From the NCBI GenBank assembly GCA_035687045.1, contig DASRYU010000153.1:1-15122 (forward strand): a stretch of DNA of 15,122 nucleotides, in the 5' to 3' direction. Below the pieces are notes generated by a model, which saw only the letters and a list, made by a program, of their open reading frames with translations, did no database searches and was not told where the DNA came from. The stretch is from JAJPHT01 sp035687045. Its GTDB lineage: Archaea > Thermoplasmatota > SW-10-69-26 > JACQPN01 > JAJPHT01. Positions 1 through 5,409 of this stretch are shown in pieces (the first letter of the stretch is position 1; every line of letters starts with the position of its first letter). Made by a program: the position numbers and the translations under genes.

Positions 1-8
1 GCCCCCGC

Positions 9-24
9 CCAAGCCTTCATATAC
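9..24 (+). promoter_or_regulatory. Archaeal BRE/TATA-like box of the rps19e operon
   Basis: CCAAGCCTTCATATAC lies near the window start. TTCATATA is the most AT-rich stretch in the first 150 bases and resembles an archaeal TATA box preceded by a purine-rich BRE. Placing initiation about 26 bp downstream puts the transcript start near 43-46, so the S19e mRNA would have a leader of about 110 nt. The same nine bases CCAAGCCTT recur at 5763-5771, before another gene. The promoter call is inference. Confidence 0.55.
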
Positions 25-52
25 AAGTCCCCCCGTGGCAGCATTCCCGCCC

Positions 53-119
53 GGGGTCGACCCCCACGGACGCGCCGAGAGGCGCTGTCGGGCCGGCGGA
101 GCTCCCCCGGGAGCCCGAC
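53..119 (+). promoter_or_regulatory. Three adjacent potential stem-loops in the rps19e leader
   Basis: Three perfect short inverted repeats follow each other: GGGG-TCGA-CCCC (53-64), GCGCC-GAGA-GGCGC (72-85, with a GNRA-type tetraloop) and GTCGGGC (87-93) pairing with GCCCGAC (113-119). The third encloses an alternative hairpin, GCTCCC-CC-GGGAGC (101-114). All lie between the inferred transcript start and the Shine-Dalgarno of rps19e. High GC makes short hairpins likely by chance, so a regulatory role is only a hypothesis. Confidence 0.35.
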
Positions 120-154
120 CGGACAAGGCGGAAGACACAGAGGAATCGAACACC

Positions 155-601
155 ATGACGACCGTCTATGACGTTCCGGCCGACCCGCTCATCCGCGAGG
201 TCGCGTCCAAGCTCAAGCAGGAGAGCGCGATCCAGCCTCCCGCGTGGGCCCCCTTCGTCACCACCGGCATCCACGCGGAGAAGCCCCCCGTGGAGAAGGA
301 CTGGTGGCACACGCGCGCCGCCGCCGTGCTGCGCAAGGTGTACATCATGGGGCCCGTCGGCACGCAGAAGCTGCGCAGCGAGTTCGGCGGCAGCCGCGAC
401 CGCGGCGTCAAGCCCAACCGCGCGAAGAAGGGGAGCGGCTCCGTCATCCGCGAGTCTCTCCAGCAGCTCGAGGCGGCCGGCCTCGTCCAGCCCGTGAAGG
501 GCGAGGGGCGCGTCGTGTCCGCGAAGGGCCGCAGCCTCCTGGACAACAGCGCGCACGCGGTGCGCCAGACGCTGGCCATCCCTGGCCTCGAGAAGTACTG
601 A
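155..601 (+). CDS. rps19e: Small ribosomal subunit protein eS19 (S19e)
   Basis: A 148-residue protein matching the archaeal/eukaryotic S19e family, a winged-helix component of the 30S head. Visible family features are the N-terminal TVYDVPADPLI, the KPPVEKDWWHTRAAAVLRK segment (W-W then R-x-A-x-x-L-R-K), YIMGPVG, and the basic SGSVIRESLQQLEAAGLV helix before the C-terminal GR-x-L. I chose ATG 155 because it gives the usual family length of about 150 and follows GAGGA at 140-144. An in-frame GTG at 35 would add 40 residues of Pro/Gly/Arg-rich sequence with no family resemblance. It is the first gene of the ribosomal run; the next gene starts 15 bases after its stop. Confidence 0.96.
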   Translation: MTTVYDVPADPLIREVASKLKQESAIQPPAWAPFVTTGIHAEKPPVEKDWWHTRAAAVLRKVYIMGPVGTQKLRSEFGGSRDRGVKPNRAKKGSGSVIRESLQQLEAAGLVQPVKGEGRVVSAKGRSLLDNSAHAVRQTLAIPGLEKY

Positions 602-605
602 TCGC

Positions 606-612
606 AGGTGAT
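606..612 (+). promoter_or_regulatory. Shine-Dalgarno AGGTGAT deciding the pdcd5 start
   Basis: AGGTGAT matches the anti-SD end of archaeal 16S rRNA and lies four bases before ATG 617. The in-frame GTG at 608 is inside this match, so it is better read as part of the ribosome binding site than as the start codon. Confidence 0.7.
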
Positions 613-616
613 ATCG

Positions 617-961
617 ATGGACGACGTTGAGCTCGAGGAGCTTCGCCGCCGAAGGATGGCGGAGCTCCAGGCCCAGGCCCAAGCGCAGGACCCGCAGCAG
701 ATGGCTGCGGCGCAGGCGCAGCAGGCGCAGGCGGAAGCGGCGAAGGAGAACGTGCTCCGCGCCATTCTCGAGCCCGAGGCTCGCGAGCGCCTCACCCGAG
801 TGCGCATGGCGCGCCCGGACATCGCCGCCGCCGTCGAGAACCAGCTCATCGCGCTCTACCAGCAGGGCCGCATCCGCCAGCGCATCGACGACGCGACGCT
901 CCGAGAGCTTCTCGCGCGCATGACGCCCAAGGGACGCGAGCCCACGATCGAACGGAGATGA
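617..961 (+). CDS. PDCD5/TFAR19-family DNA-binding protein
   Basis: A 114-residue protein of the archaeal PDCD5 (TFAR19) family, small three-helix-bundle proteins reported to bind DNA. It shows the acidic start MDDVELEELRRRRM, a low-complexity Gln/Ala helix (roughly residues 17-45), the core KENVLRAILEPEARERLTRVRM, and PDIAAAVENQLIALYQQGRIRQRIDD with a basic tail. That order is the family hallmark. It sits between rps19e and rpl39e, the conserved archaeal arrangement, and its TGA overlaps the ATG at 958 of the next reading frame. Its exact cellular role is not settled by the sequence; linkage to translation genes is known across archaea. Confidence 0.93.
   Translation: MDDVELEELRRRRMAELQAQAQAQDPQQMAAAQAQQAQAEAAKENVLRAILEPEARERLTRVRMARPDIAAAVENQLIALYQQGRIRQRIDDATLRELLARMTPKGREPTIERR
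954..961 (+). promoter_or_regulatory. Strong Shine-Dalgarno GGAGATGA before rpl39e
   Basis: GGAGATGA overlaps the pdcd5 stop codon and ends five bases before ATG 967. It favours ATG 967 over the in-frame ATG 958, which lies inside the motif. Confidence 0.75.
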
Positions 962-966
962 AACTC

Positions 967-1116
967 ATGCCCAACATGCTCGGAAAGAAGCTGCGCCTTG
1001 CCGCAGCCGGAAAGCGCAACCGGCGCGTTCCCGCCTGGATCATCCAGCGCACGAACCGCCGGTTCACGAACCACCCCAAGCGCCACCACTGGCGCCGCAG
1101 CCACCTGGAGAAGTGA
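967..1116 (+). CDS. rpl39e: Large ribosomal subunit protein eL39 (L39e), 49 aa
   Basis: A very short basic protein that reads MPNMLGKKLRLAAAGKRNR and continues with RVPAWIIQRTNRRFTNHP, KRHHWRRSHLEK and the TGA at 1114-1116. The K-K-L-R-L-A start, N-R-R-V-P-x-W, T-N-R-R and H-P-K-R-x-x-W-R-R are the signature of L39e, a 50-51 residue protein lining the ribosomal exit tunnel. The length fits. The start at 967 has a strong Shine-Dalgarno; in-frame ATGs at 958 and 976 are alternatives. It is preceded by pdcd5 and followed five bases later by rpl31e, the usual archaeal order. Small basic genes like this are easily missed by gene callers. Confidence 0.95.
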   Translation: MPNMLGKKLRLAAAGKRNRRVPAWIIQRTNRRFTNHPKRHHWRRSHLEK

Positions 1117-1121
1117 TTTGA

Positions 1122-1388
1122 ATGGCTGAACTCGAGCGCATCTACACCATCCCCCTCCGCGACGCCTACCTCAAGGCGCCCCGCCCCAAGCGCGCGAACC
1201 GCGCGGTCAAGGAGATCAAGACCTTCCTCGCGCGCCACATGAAGAGCGAGGCCGAGAAGGTCTGGATCGACAACCCCGTGAACGAGGCGATCTGGGCGCG
1301 CGGCATCCAGAAGCCGCCTCGCCGCATCCGCGTCAAGGCCATCCGCTTCGACGACGGCGTCGTTGAAGTCAGCCTGCCCGAGGCGTAA
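1122..1388 (+). CDS. rpl31e: Large ribosomal subunit protein eL31 (L31e)
   Basis: An 88-residue protein with the L31e features ERIYTIPLRDAYLKAPRPKR, RAVKEIKTFLARHMKSEAEK (the conserved A-V-x-x-I-x-x-F-x-x-x-H-M-K helix), VWIDNPVNEAIWARGIQKPP and the terminal RIRVKAIRFDDGVVEVSL strand. L31e sits near the exit tunnel of the 50S subunit and can contact targeting factors. ATG 1122 is preceded by AGTGAT four bases upstream. Length is normal for archaea (80-95 residues). It is co-oriented with its neighbours, five bases after rpl39e and two bases before the putative CTG start of aif6. Confidence 0.96.
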   Translation: MAELERIYTIPLRDAYLKAPRPKRANRAVKEIKTFLARHMKSEAEKVWIDNPVNEAIWARGIQKPPRRIRVKAIRFDDGVVEVSLPEA

Positions 1389-1390
1389 AC

Positions 1391-2056
1391 CTGCCTCTGG
1401 TCCGGCTCGACCTCAACGGCAGCCCGTACGTCGGCGTCTTCGCGCGCGCGAGCGACAAGCTCGCGATCATCCCGGCCGCCACGCCCGAGAACGTGGTGGC
1501 GGAGATGGAGCGCGCGCTCGGCGTCAAGACGGTCACGCTGAGCGTTGGCGGCTCCAACATCATCGGCTCGGTCGTCGCGATGAACTCGCACGGCGCCATC
1601 GTCGCCGATTTCGTGGACGACACGGAGATCGCGGTCCTCGAAGGGCTCGGTCTGCGCGTCGGCCGCGTCGCGGGCAAGTTCAACGCGGCGGGCAACAACA
1701 TCCTCGTGAACGACGCGGGCGCGTACGTGAACCCCGACTTCTCCAAGCAGGCGGAGAAGTCGGTGTCCGAGATCCTCGGCGTGCCGGTCGAGCGCGGGAC
1801 GCTCGCGGGCCTCAAGACGGTCGGCAGCGCGGCGTGCGTGACGTCGAAGGGTGTCCTCTGTCACCCCAAGACGACCGACGACGAGCTCGACCTCCTCGAG
1901 AAGCTCTTCAAGGTCGAGGCGGACATCGGCACGGTGAACCACGGGGCGCCTTTCCTCGGCGCAGGCATCGTCGCCAACCGGAACGGCGCCATCGCCGGCT
2001 CCGTCACGACGGGCCCCGAGCTCAACCGCATCGAGAACGCGCTCGACCTCATCTGA
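1391..2056 (+). CDS. eif6: Translation initiation factor aIF6, apparently without an ATG/GTG/TTG start
   Basis: About 220 residues of the aIF6/eIF6 family, a five-fold pentein that binds the 50S subunit and blocks premature joining to 30S. Visible blocks are LDLNGSPYVGVFARASDKLA at the N-terminus, SVGGSNIIGSVVAMNSHG, AAGNNILVNDAGAYVNPDFS, GLKTVGSAACVTSKGVLCHP, DELDLLEKLFKVEADIGTVN and the C-terminal GSVTTGPELNRIENALDLI. The frame is open from just after a TGA at 1364-1366, and the first ATG/GTG is at 1493, which would delete the conserved N-terminal 34 residues. The candidates are CTG 1391 (GAGGCG at 1380-1385, spacing five) and CTG 1397 (closer to the usual N-terminus). I give 1391 with low confidence in the exact codon and high confidence in identity. 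Confidence 0.93.
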   Translation: MPLVRLDLNGSPYVGVFARASDKLAIIPAATPENVVAEMERALGVKTVTLSVGGSNIIGSVVAMNSHGAIVADFVDDTEIAVLEGLGLRVGRVAGKFNAAGNNILVNDAGAYVNPDFSKQAEKSVSEILGVPVERGTLAGLKTVGSAACVTSKGVLCHPKTTDDELDLLEKLFKVEADIGTVNHGAPFLGAGIVANRNGAIAGSVTTGPELNRIENALDLI

Positions 2057-2063
2057 GGTGCCC

Positions 2064-2921
2064 ATGCGCGCGCTGACGGCCGCGCTCCTTCTTTCTCTCC
2101 TCCTCTCCGGCTGCGCGAGCGACGGCCCTGCCTCGACGCCCACGCCCACGCCGCCGGCCTCCGTCGAGATCGTCGACGTGCACGGCCTCGCGCTCGACCC
2201 CACCGACGCGTCCATCCTCTACGTCGCGACGCACCGCGGCCTCCTGCGCCTCGACGGGGGCGGCTGGTCGTACGTCGGCGAGGCGCGCGACGACTTCATG
2301 GGCTTCTCCGCGCACCCGAGCGACCCGCGCGTCTTCTGGGCGAGCGGCCACCCGCGCAGCGGCGGGAACCTCGGCATCCTGCGCAGCGACGACGGCGGCA
2401 TCACGTGGCGGCGCATCGCGCTCGAGGGCGTCGACGCGCACGCGATGGCCGTGAGCCAGGCCGACCCGCAGCGCCTCTACGTCTCGTGGCGCGGCGAGGT
2501 GCTGCGCTCCGACGACGGCGGCGCCACGTGGGCTGCGCGCTCCCGCCTGCCCGTCGCCGGCTTCGCGACGCACCCGACGGAGCGCGATGTCGTCCTCGCC
2601 GCGACGGGACGCGGCCTCTACCGCAGCGTCGACGGCGGCGACGGGTGGCAGGCGCTGGGGGACGTCCCCACGCTCGGCGTCGCGTTCGATCCCACGGCCC
2701 CGACGACGCTCTACGCGGGCACCGCGACGGGCATCCTGCGGAGCGTCGACGACGGGCGCACGTGGACGCCGCTCGCGCTCCCGCACGCGGGCGCGTTCGC
2801 GCACTTCGCGACGCACGCGCAGACGCCGGGGCTTCTCTACGCGGCAAGCTATCAGAAGGGCATCTACCGCAGCGGGGACGGCGGCGCTACGTGGAGCGTC
2901 GTCCTCCCGCCACCCAGCTGA
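2064..2921 (+). CDS. Secreted Asp-box (BNR/sortilin-type) beta-propeller lipoprotein
   Basis: A 285-residue predicted lipoprotein. Residues 1-17 form a hydrophobic signal ending in the lipobox LLSGC (Cys17), then a Thr/Pro linker. The body carries five Asp-box motifs of the S-x-D-x-G-x-x-W type: RSDDGGITW (107), RSDDGGATW (148), RSVDGGDGW (187), RSVDDGRTW (226) and RSGDGGATW (269), spaced 39-43 residues apart. This indicates a beta-propeller of the exo-sialidase, VPS10 or Ycf48-like superfamily; no catalytic residues are identifiable, so substrate and role are unknown. ATG 2064 follows GAGGTG (2055-2060); the in-frame GTG 2058 lies inside that motif. It starts seven bases after aif6 and is probably co-transcribed with the ribosomal genes. 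Its 3' end overlaps the convergent helix-hairpin-helix gene by 35 bp. Confidence 0.88.
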   Translation: MRALTAALLLSLLLSGCASDGPASTPTPTPPASVEIVDVHGLALDPTDASILYVATHRGLLRLDGGGWSYVGEARDDFMGFSAHPSDPRVFWASGHPRSGGNLGILRSDDGGITWRRIALEGVDAHAMAVSQADPQRLYVSWRGEVLRSDDGGATWAARSRLPVAGFATHPTERDVVLAATGRGLYRSVDGGDGWQALGDVPTLGVAFDPTAPTTLYAGTATGILRSVDDGRTWTPLALPHAGAFAHFATHAQTPGLLYAASYQKGIYRSGDGGATWSVVLPPPS

Positions 2922-3189
2922 GCGGGCGCGAGTCGCGCACCGTGCGCGCCAGGTGAAGGACCGACGCGAGGGCGCTGCGGAGCGCGATGGGGGGCGGGCG
3001 CACCTGGCGCCCGACCGCGCGCACGGCCTCCGCCTGGAGCGCCGCGAGCCGGCCGACGGGGATGTCCGTCCGCGCGGCGAGGGCGGGGAGGTCGTCCACC
3101 CACGCGAGCGCCTCCGCGCTGCGGACGCCGGCGGCCTCGAGCTTCTCGCGATACAAGGGGCCGATGCCGCGCACGCCCAGGAGGTCCAC
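2887..3189 (-). CDS. Small helix-hairpin-helix protein (100 aa)
   Basis: The first 60 residues read MDLLGVRGIGPLYREKLEAA then GVRSAEAL and LPALAARTDIPVGRLAAL. This is a helix-hairpin-helix pattern (V-x-x-I-G-P-x-x-x-x-K-L-x-x-A-G-V) like the DUF4332 and DNA-repair HhH folds. It is clearly related to the N-terminus of the next upstream gene (3244-3906), suggesting tandem duplication. The C-terminal 20 residues overlap the lipoprotein gene on the other strand and look unconstrained. The start is GTG 3189; a TATA-like CTATGAAA centred 27 bp upstream supports a leaderless start. A nucleic-acid or protein-binding role is family inference; no catalytic domain is visible. Confidence 0.7.
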   Translation of the reverse strand: MDLLGVRGIGPLYREKLEAAGVRSAEALAWVDDLPALAARTDIPVGRLAALQAEAVRAVGRQVRPPPIALRSALASVLHLARTVRDSRPLSWVAGGRRST

Positions 3190-3210
3190 ACCCTTCCGTG
3201 GGAGGGAACC

Positions 3211-3226
3211 TTTTTCATAGCCTTGG
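3211..3226 (-). promoter_or_regulatory. BRE/TATA-like box for the 100-aa HhH gene
   Basis: On the minus strand the sequence is CCAAGGCTATGAAAAA. The AT-rich CTATGAAA is centred 27 bp before GTG 3189, the expected distance for a leaderless archaeal transcript. The call rests on spacing and on similarity to the other boxes in the window. Confidence 0.55.
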
Positions 3227-3243
3227 TGCGGCTTTCGAACGGA

Positions 3244-3906
3244 CTACTTCTTCCGGCTGAAGAGGCGGCCGAGGCCCCCCTTCTTCGCCGGCTTCTCCTC
3301 CACCTCGCGGATGGAGACGACGCGCACCCGGACCTCCTCGACCTCGCCCCCTTCCTTGCGGCGCTCCTTGAAGAGCGGGATGGCGCGGTGCGTGATGCCC
3401 GCGATCAGGACCGGCACCGCGTCCGTCTCCGGCTTGAGGAGGACGGCGTCCCCGCCTGCCCGGGTGAGCACCGCGTCGTCGTCCTCGGCGGCCGTCGCCG
3501 TCACGAGCGGCACCGCGTGGTGCGTCGCGCCCGACAGGTGGACGCGGGCGACCGGCGCGCCCTCGACAAGGACGACCTTCGCTTCCGGGCCGTCGAGGAC
3601 GTGCTGGGCGGCCTCCCGGTAGCGCGCGAGGTACTCGACGGAGAGGCCCGTGCGCATCGACAGCGCGACGTGGTCCGCCGTCGCGAGCCCCTCCGGCCCC
3701 GTCACACCCGCCTCGGCGAGCACCTGCTCCACGCGTCCACGCGCCGCGTCGCGGAACGACTCGAGGCGCTCGCGGTCGATGCCGCTGCGCTCGGCGAGCG
3801 CGGGCAGGTCCTCCGTGACGACGAACGCCTCGACGTTGGCGACGCCGGCGTCGCGGAGCTTCTGCGCGAACGCGGGGCCGATCTCGGGCACGGAGTCGAG
3901 GTCCAT
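3244..3906 (-). CDS. HhH-domain protein with a duplicated C-terminal motif (220 aa)
   Basis: The N-terminus MDLDSVPEIGPAFAQKLRDA is a helix-hairpin-helix, and a second HhH-like unit (V-T-G-P-E-G-L, then L-S-V-E-Y-L-A-R-Y-R) follows at about residues 64-105. Residues 109-187 contain two copies of a strand-rich unit with the motif G-x-T-H-x-A-[VI]-P-L: SGATHHAVPL at 125-134 and AGITHRAIPL at 169-178, 44 residues apart. The tail (EVRVRVVSIREVEEKPAKKG, then LFSRKK) is basic. I do not recognise the C-terminal domain. ATG 3906 has GCTATAGC centred 26 bp upstream, so leaderless expression is likely. It lies 54 bp upstream of its shorter paralogue on the same strand. Nucleic-acid binding is plausible but unproven. 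Confidence 0.82.
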   Translation of the reverse strand: MDLDSVPEIGPAFAQKLRDAGVANVEAFVVTEDLPALAERSGIDRERLESFRDAARGRVEQVLAEAGVTGPEGLATADHVALSMRTGLSVEYLARYREAAQHVLDGPEAKVVLVEGAPVARVHLSGATHHAVPLVTATAAEDDDAVLTRAGGDAVLLKPETDAVPVLIAGITHRAIPLFKERRKEGGEVEEVRVRVVSIREVEEKPAKKGGLGRLFSRKK

Positions 3907-3928
3907 GCCTCCGCGAGCGGCCCGGGGC

Positions 3929-3940
3929 GCTATAGCCGTT
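3929..3940 (-). promoter_or_regulatory. TATA box for the 220-aa HhH gene
   Basis: The minus strand reads AACGGCTATAGC; GCTATAGC is centred about 26 bp before ATG 3906. This is one of the clearest boxes in the window, and its AACGGCT core is shared with the adk box at 7948-7954. Confidence 0.65.
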
Positions 3941-3952
3941 GCGCGCGCCCGC

Positions 3953-5128
3953 TCAGGCGTACGGGAACATCGAGCCCGTCTGGAAAAGGACGACCTGCTC
4001 GTCGCGCCGCACCGTCCCGTCGTCCAGGAGCGCGCGCAGCCCGGCGAGCGTCGCCGCGCCCTCCGGGCTCGCGTACATCCCGGCGAGCCGCGCCATGTCG
4101 CGCTGCGCCTGCGCGATGCTCTCCTCGCTCACCGCGACGGCGGCGCCGCCGCTTGCGCGCAGCGCGCGCAGGATGAGGAAGTCGGCGATGGCGCGCGGGA
4201 CGCGGAGGCCCCACGCGCTCGTCGCGGCGTCCTCCCACGGCGCCGCGCTCTCCGCGCCCGCCGACAACGCGCGCACGATGGGCGCGCACCCGGCGCTCTG
4301 GACGCTCACCATGCGCGGGCGCTCGGAGCCGACGAGGCCGAGCGCCTCCATCTCGCTGAACGCCTTCCACATGCCGACGATGCCCGTGCCGCCGCCGGTC
4401 GGGTACACGATGACGTCGGGCATGCGCCACCCGTTCTGCATCACGACCTCGTAGCCCATCGTCTTCTTGCCCTCCGCGCGGTAGGGCTCGCGCAGCGTGC
4501 TGACGTCGAACACCTCGCCGCGCGCGGCGCGCGCCTGCACCTCCTTCGCGGCGTCCGTGATGAGCCCCTTCACGAGGTGCGCGCGGCCGCCGAACGCCTC
4601 CACCTGGCGCGCGATGCCCGGCGGCGTGTCGGCCGGCAGGTACACGTCGGCCGGGAGCCCCGCCGCGGCCGCGTACGCCGCCAGGGCCGCGCCCGCGTTC
4701 CCCGCGCTCGGGACCGCGAGCGCCTTCGCGCCCAGCTCGCGCGCCATCGTCACGGCCGCCGTCATCCCGCGCGCCTTGAACGAGCCCGTCGGGTTGCCGC
4801 TCTCGTCCTTCACGAGGAGCTTGGGGAGGCCGAGCGACTCGGCGAGGCGCGGCGCGGGGAGGAGCGGCGTCATGCCCTCGCCGAGCGTCACCGGCGCCCA
4901 ACCGTGGCGGCGCTCCTGCTGCGCTCGCGGCCCTGGCAACATGTCCCGGAAGCGCCAGAGCGAGTCCACCCCGCGCTCCCACGCGTCCCGCGTCACGCGC
5001 TCCTTCGCCGCCTCGACGTCGTAGCGCGCGAGAAGCGGCTTCGCGCACGCGGTGCACAGGTTCTGCAGGCGGTCCGCCTCGTGGCGCGCGCCGCACATGC
5101 CGCACTCGAGGTGCGAGAGGAAGCTCAT
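3953..5128 (-). CDS. thrC: Threonine synthase (PLP-dependent, fold type II)
   Basis: A 391-residue PLP enzyme of the threonine synthase family, which converts O-phosphohomoserine to threonine with release of phosphate. An N-terminal zinc-ribbon-like region has Cys9, Cys12, Cys25 and Cys28. Then come GEGMTPLLPAPRL, the Schiff-base motif DESGNPTGSFKARG (Lys118), the SAGNAGAALAAYAAAAGL Asn-loop, and the phosphate-binding YPTGGGTGIVGMWKAF. The C-terminal half, with ASPEGAATLAGL and LFQTGS, also fits. ATG 5128 has TAAATA centred 25 bp upstream. The gene stands alone on the minus strand, with no other threonine-pathway genes nearby. A related fold-II lyase cannot be fully excluded, but the zinc-ribbon N-terminus and motif set favour threonine synthase. 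Confidence 0.92.
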   Translation of the reverse strand: MSFLSHLECGMCGARHEADRLQNLCTACAKPLLARYDVEAAKERVTRDAWERGVDSLWRFRDMLPGPRAQQERRHGWAPVTLGEGMTPLLPAPRLAESLGLPKLLVKDESGNPTGSFKARGMTAAVTMARELGAKALAVPSAGNAGAALAAYAAAAGLPADVYLPADTPPGIARQVEAFGGRAHLVKGLITDAAKEVQARAARGEVFDVSTLREPYRAEGKKTMGYEVVMQNGWRMPDVIVYPTGGGTGIVGMWKAFSEMEALGLVGSERPRMVSVQSAGCAPIVRALSAGAESAAPWEDAATSAWGLRVPRAIADFLILRALRASGGAAVAVSEESIAQAQRDMARLAGMYASPEGAATLAGLRALLDDGTVRRDEQVVLFQTGSMFPYA

Positions 5129-5148
5129 GCGCGCGCGACCGCGGGAGC

Positions 5149-5162
5149 GCTATTTAGAGCCG
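5149..5162 (-). promoter_or_regulatory. TATA box of thrC, abutting the heptad repeat
   Basis: The minus strand reads CGGCTCTAAATAGC. TAAATA (5151-5156) is centred about 25 bp before ATG 5128. The first heptad of the neighbouring repeat begins at 5160, so the bases immediately upstream of the TATA box come from the repeat. Confidence 0.65.
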
Positions 5163-5229
5163 AGTGCCGAGTGGTGAGTGCCGAGTTCCGGGTGCCTGGT
5201 TCCTGGTTCCGAGTTCCTGGTTCCTGGTC
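5160..5229 (+). repeat. Left arm: ten in-phase heptads (CCGAGTK/CCTGGTT)
   Basis: Seventy bases divide without slippage into ten 7-mers: CCGAGTG, CCGAGTG, GTGAGTG, CCGAGTT, CCGGGTG, CCTGGTT, CCTGGTT, CCGAGTT, CCTGGTT, CCTGGTC. Variation is confined mainly to positions 3, 4 and 7. The arm is opposite in orientation to the array at 5296-5365. Confidence 0.93.
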
Positions 5230-5236
5230 CCTCAAT

Positions 5237-5280
5237 CTCCGCGCGTCCTCCGCGCGCTCCGCGTCCTCCGCGGTGAGCGG
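5237..5280 (+). repeat. 44-bp core repeat, copy 1
   Basis: This core, built of CTCCGCG-rich sub-units and ending CGGTGAGCGG, is identical base for base to 9347-9390. A degenerate third copy is at 9477-9519. It lies between the two heptad arms. It is followed by AGTGACG-CAC-CGTCACT (5283-5299), a perfect 7-bp hairpin. I see no coding or RNA-gene signal in it. Confidence 0.92.
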
Positions 5281-5295
5281 TCAGTGACGCACCGT

Positions 5296-5365
5296 CACTC
5301 GGCACTCGGAACTCGGAACTCGGCACCCGGCACTCGGAACTCGGCACCCGGAACCCGGCACTCGT
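5296..5365 (-). repeat. Right arm: ten inverted heptads
   Basis: Seventy bases divide into ten 7-mers on the plus strand: CACTCGG, CACTCGG, AACTCGG, AACTCGG, CACCCGG, CACTCGG, AACTCGG, CACCCGG, AACCCGG, CACTCGT. These are reverse complements of the left-arm units (CCGAGTG, CCGAGTT, CCGGGTG). The two arms have equal copy number and length and could pair as one long imperfect hairpin around the 66-bp centre. Confidence 0.93.
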
Positions 5366-5371
5366 CGGAAG

Positions 5372-5386
5372 CACAAACCTGAAGCC
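5372..5386 (+). promoter_or_regulatory. Possible promoter box of the PC4-like gene
   Basis: CACAAACCTGAAGCC lies just after the right heptad arm; CCTGAAGC is centred about 28 bp before ATG 5410. It is AT-poor for a TATA box but resembles the GCTGAAGC box of the lipoprotein at 12233. Evidence is spacing and similarity only. Confidence 0.35.
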
Positions 5387-5409
5387 GGGGCCCCGGCCTC
5401 GCGCCCAGC

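Noticed and set aside
35..154. N-terminal extension of S19e from GTG 35
   Set aside because: The extra 40 residues have no family resemblance, the codon lies before the inferred transcript start, and ATG 155 has a Shine-Dalgarno.
1367..1400. A programmed -1 frameshift joining L31e to aIF6 as an explanation for the missing start
   Set aside because: L31e has a normal end and stop, no slippery heptamer is visible before it, and a fusion of the two proteins is not known; a CTG start or sequence error is simpler.
2587..4176. A long plus-strand frame spanning the lipoprotein end and the HhH genes
   Set aside because: It overlaps three better-supported genes in other frames and encodes Arg/Ser/Ala-rich filler without motifs.
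5160..5365. CRISPR array
   Set aside because: The units are 7 bp with no spacers and the two arms are inverted; no cas genes are present.
5150..5380. Small genes encoded by the heptad arms (R-V-P-S-S-E-type repeats)
   Set aside because: The predicted peptides are simply the 7-bp repeat read through three frames on both strands, with no independent coding signal.
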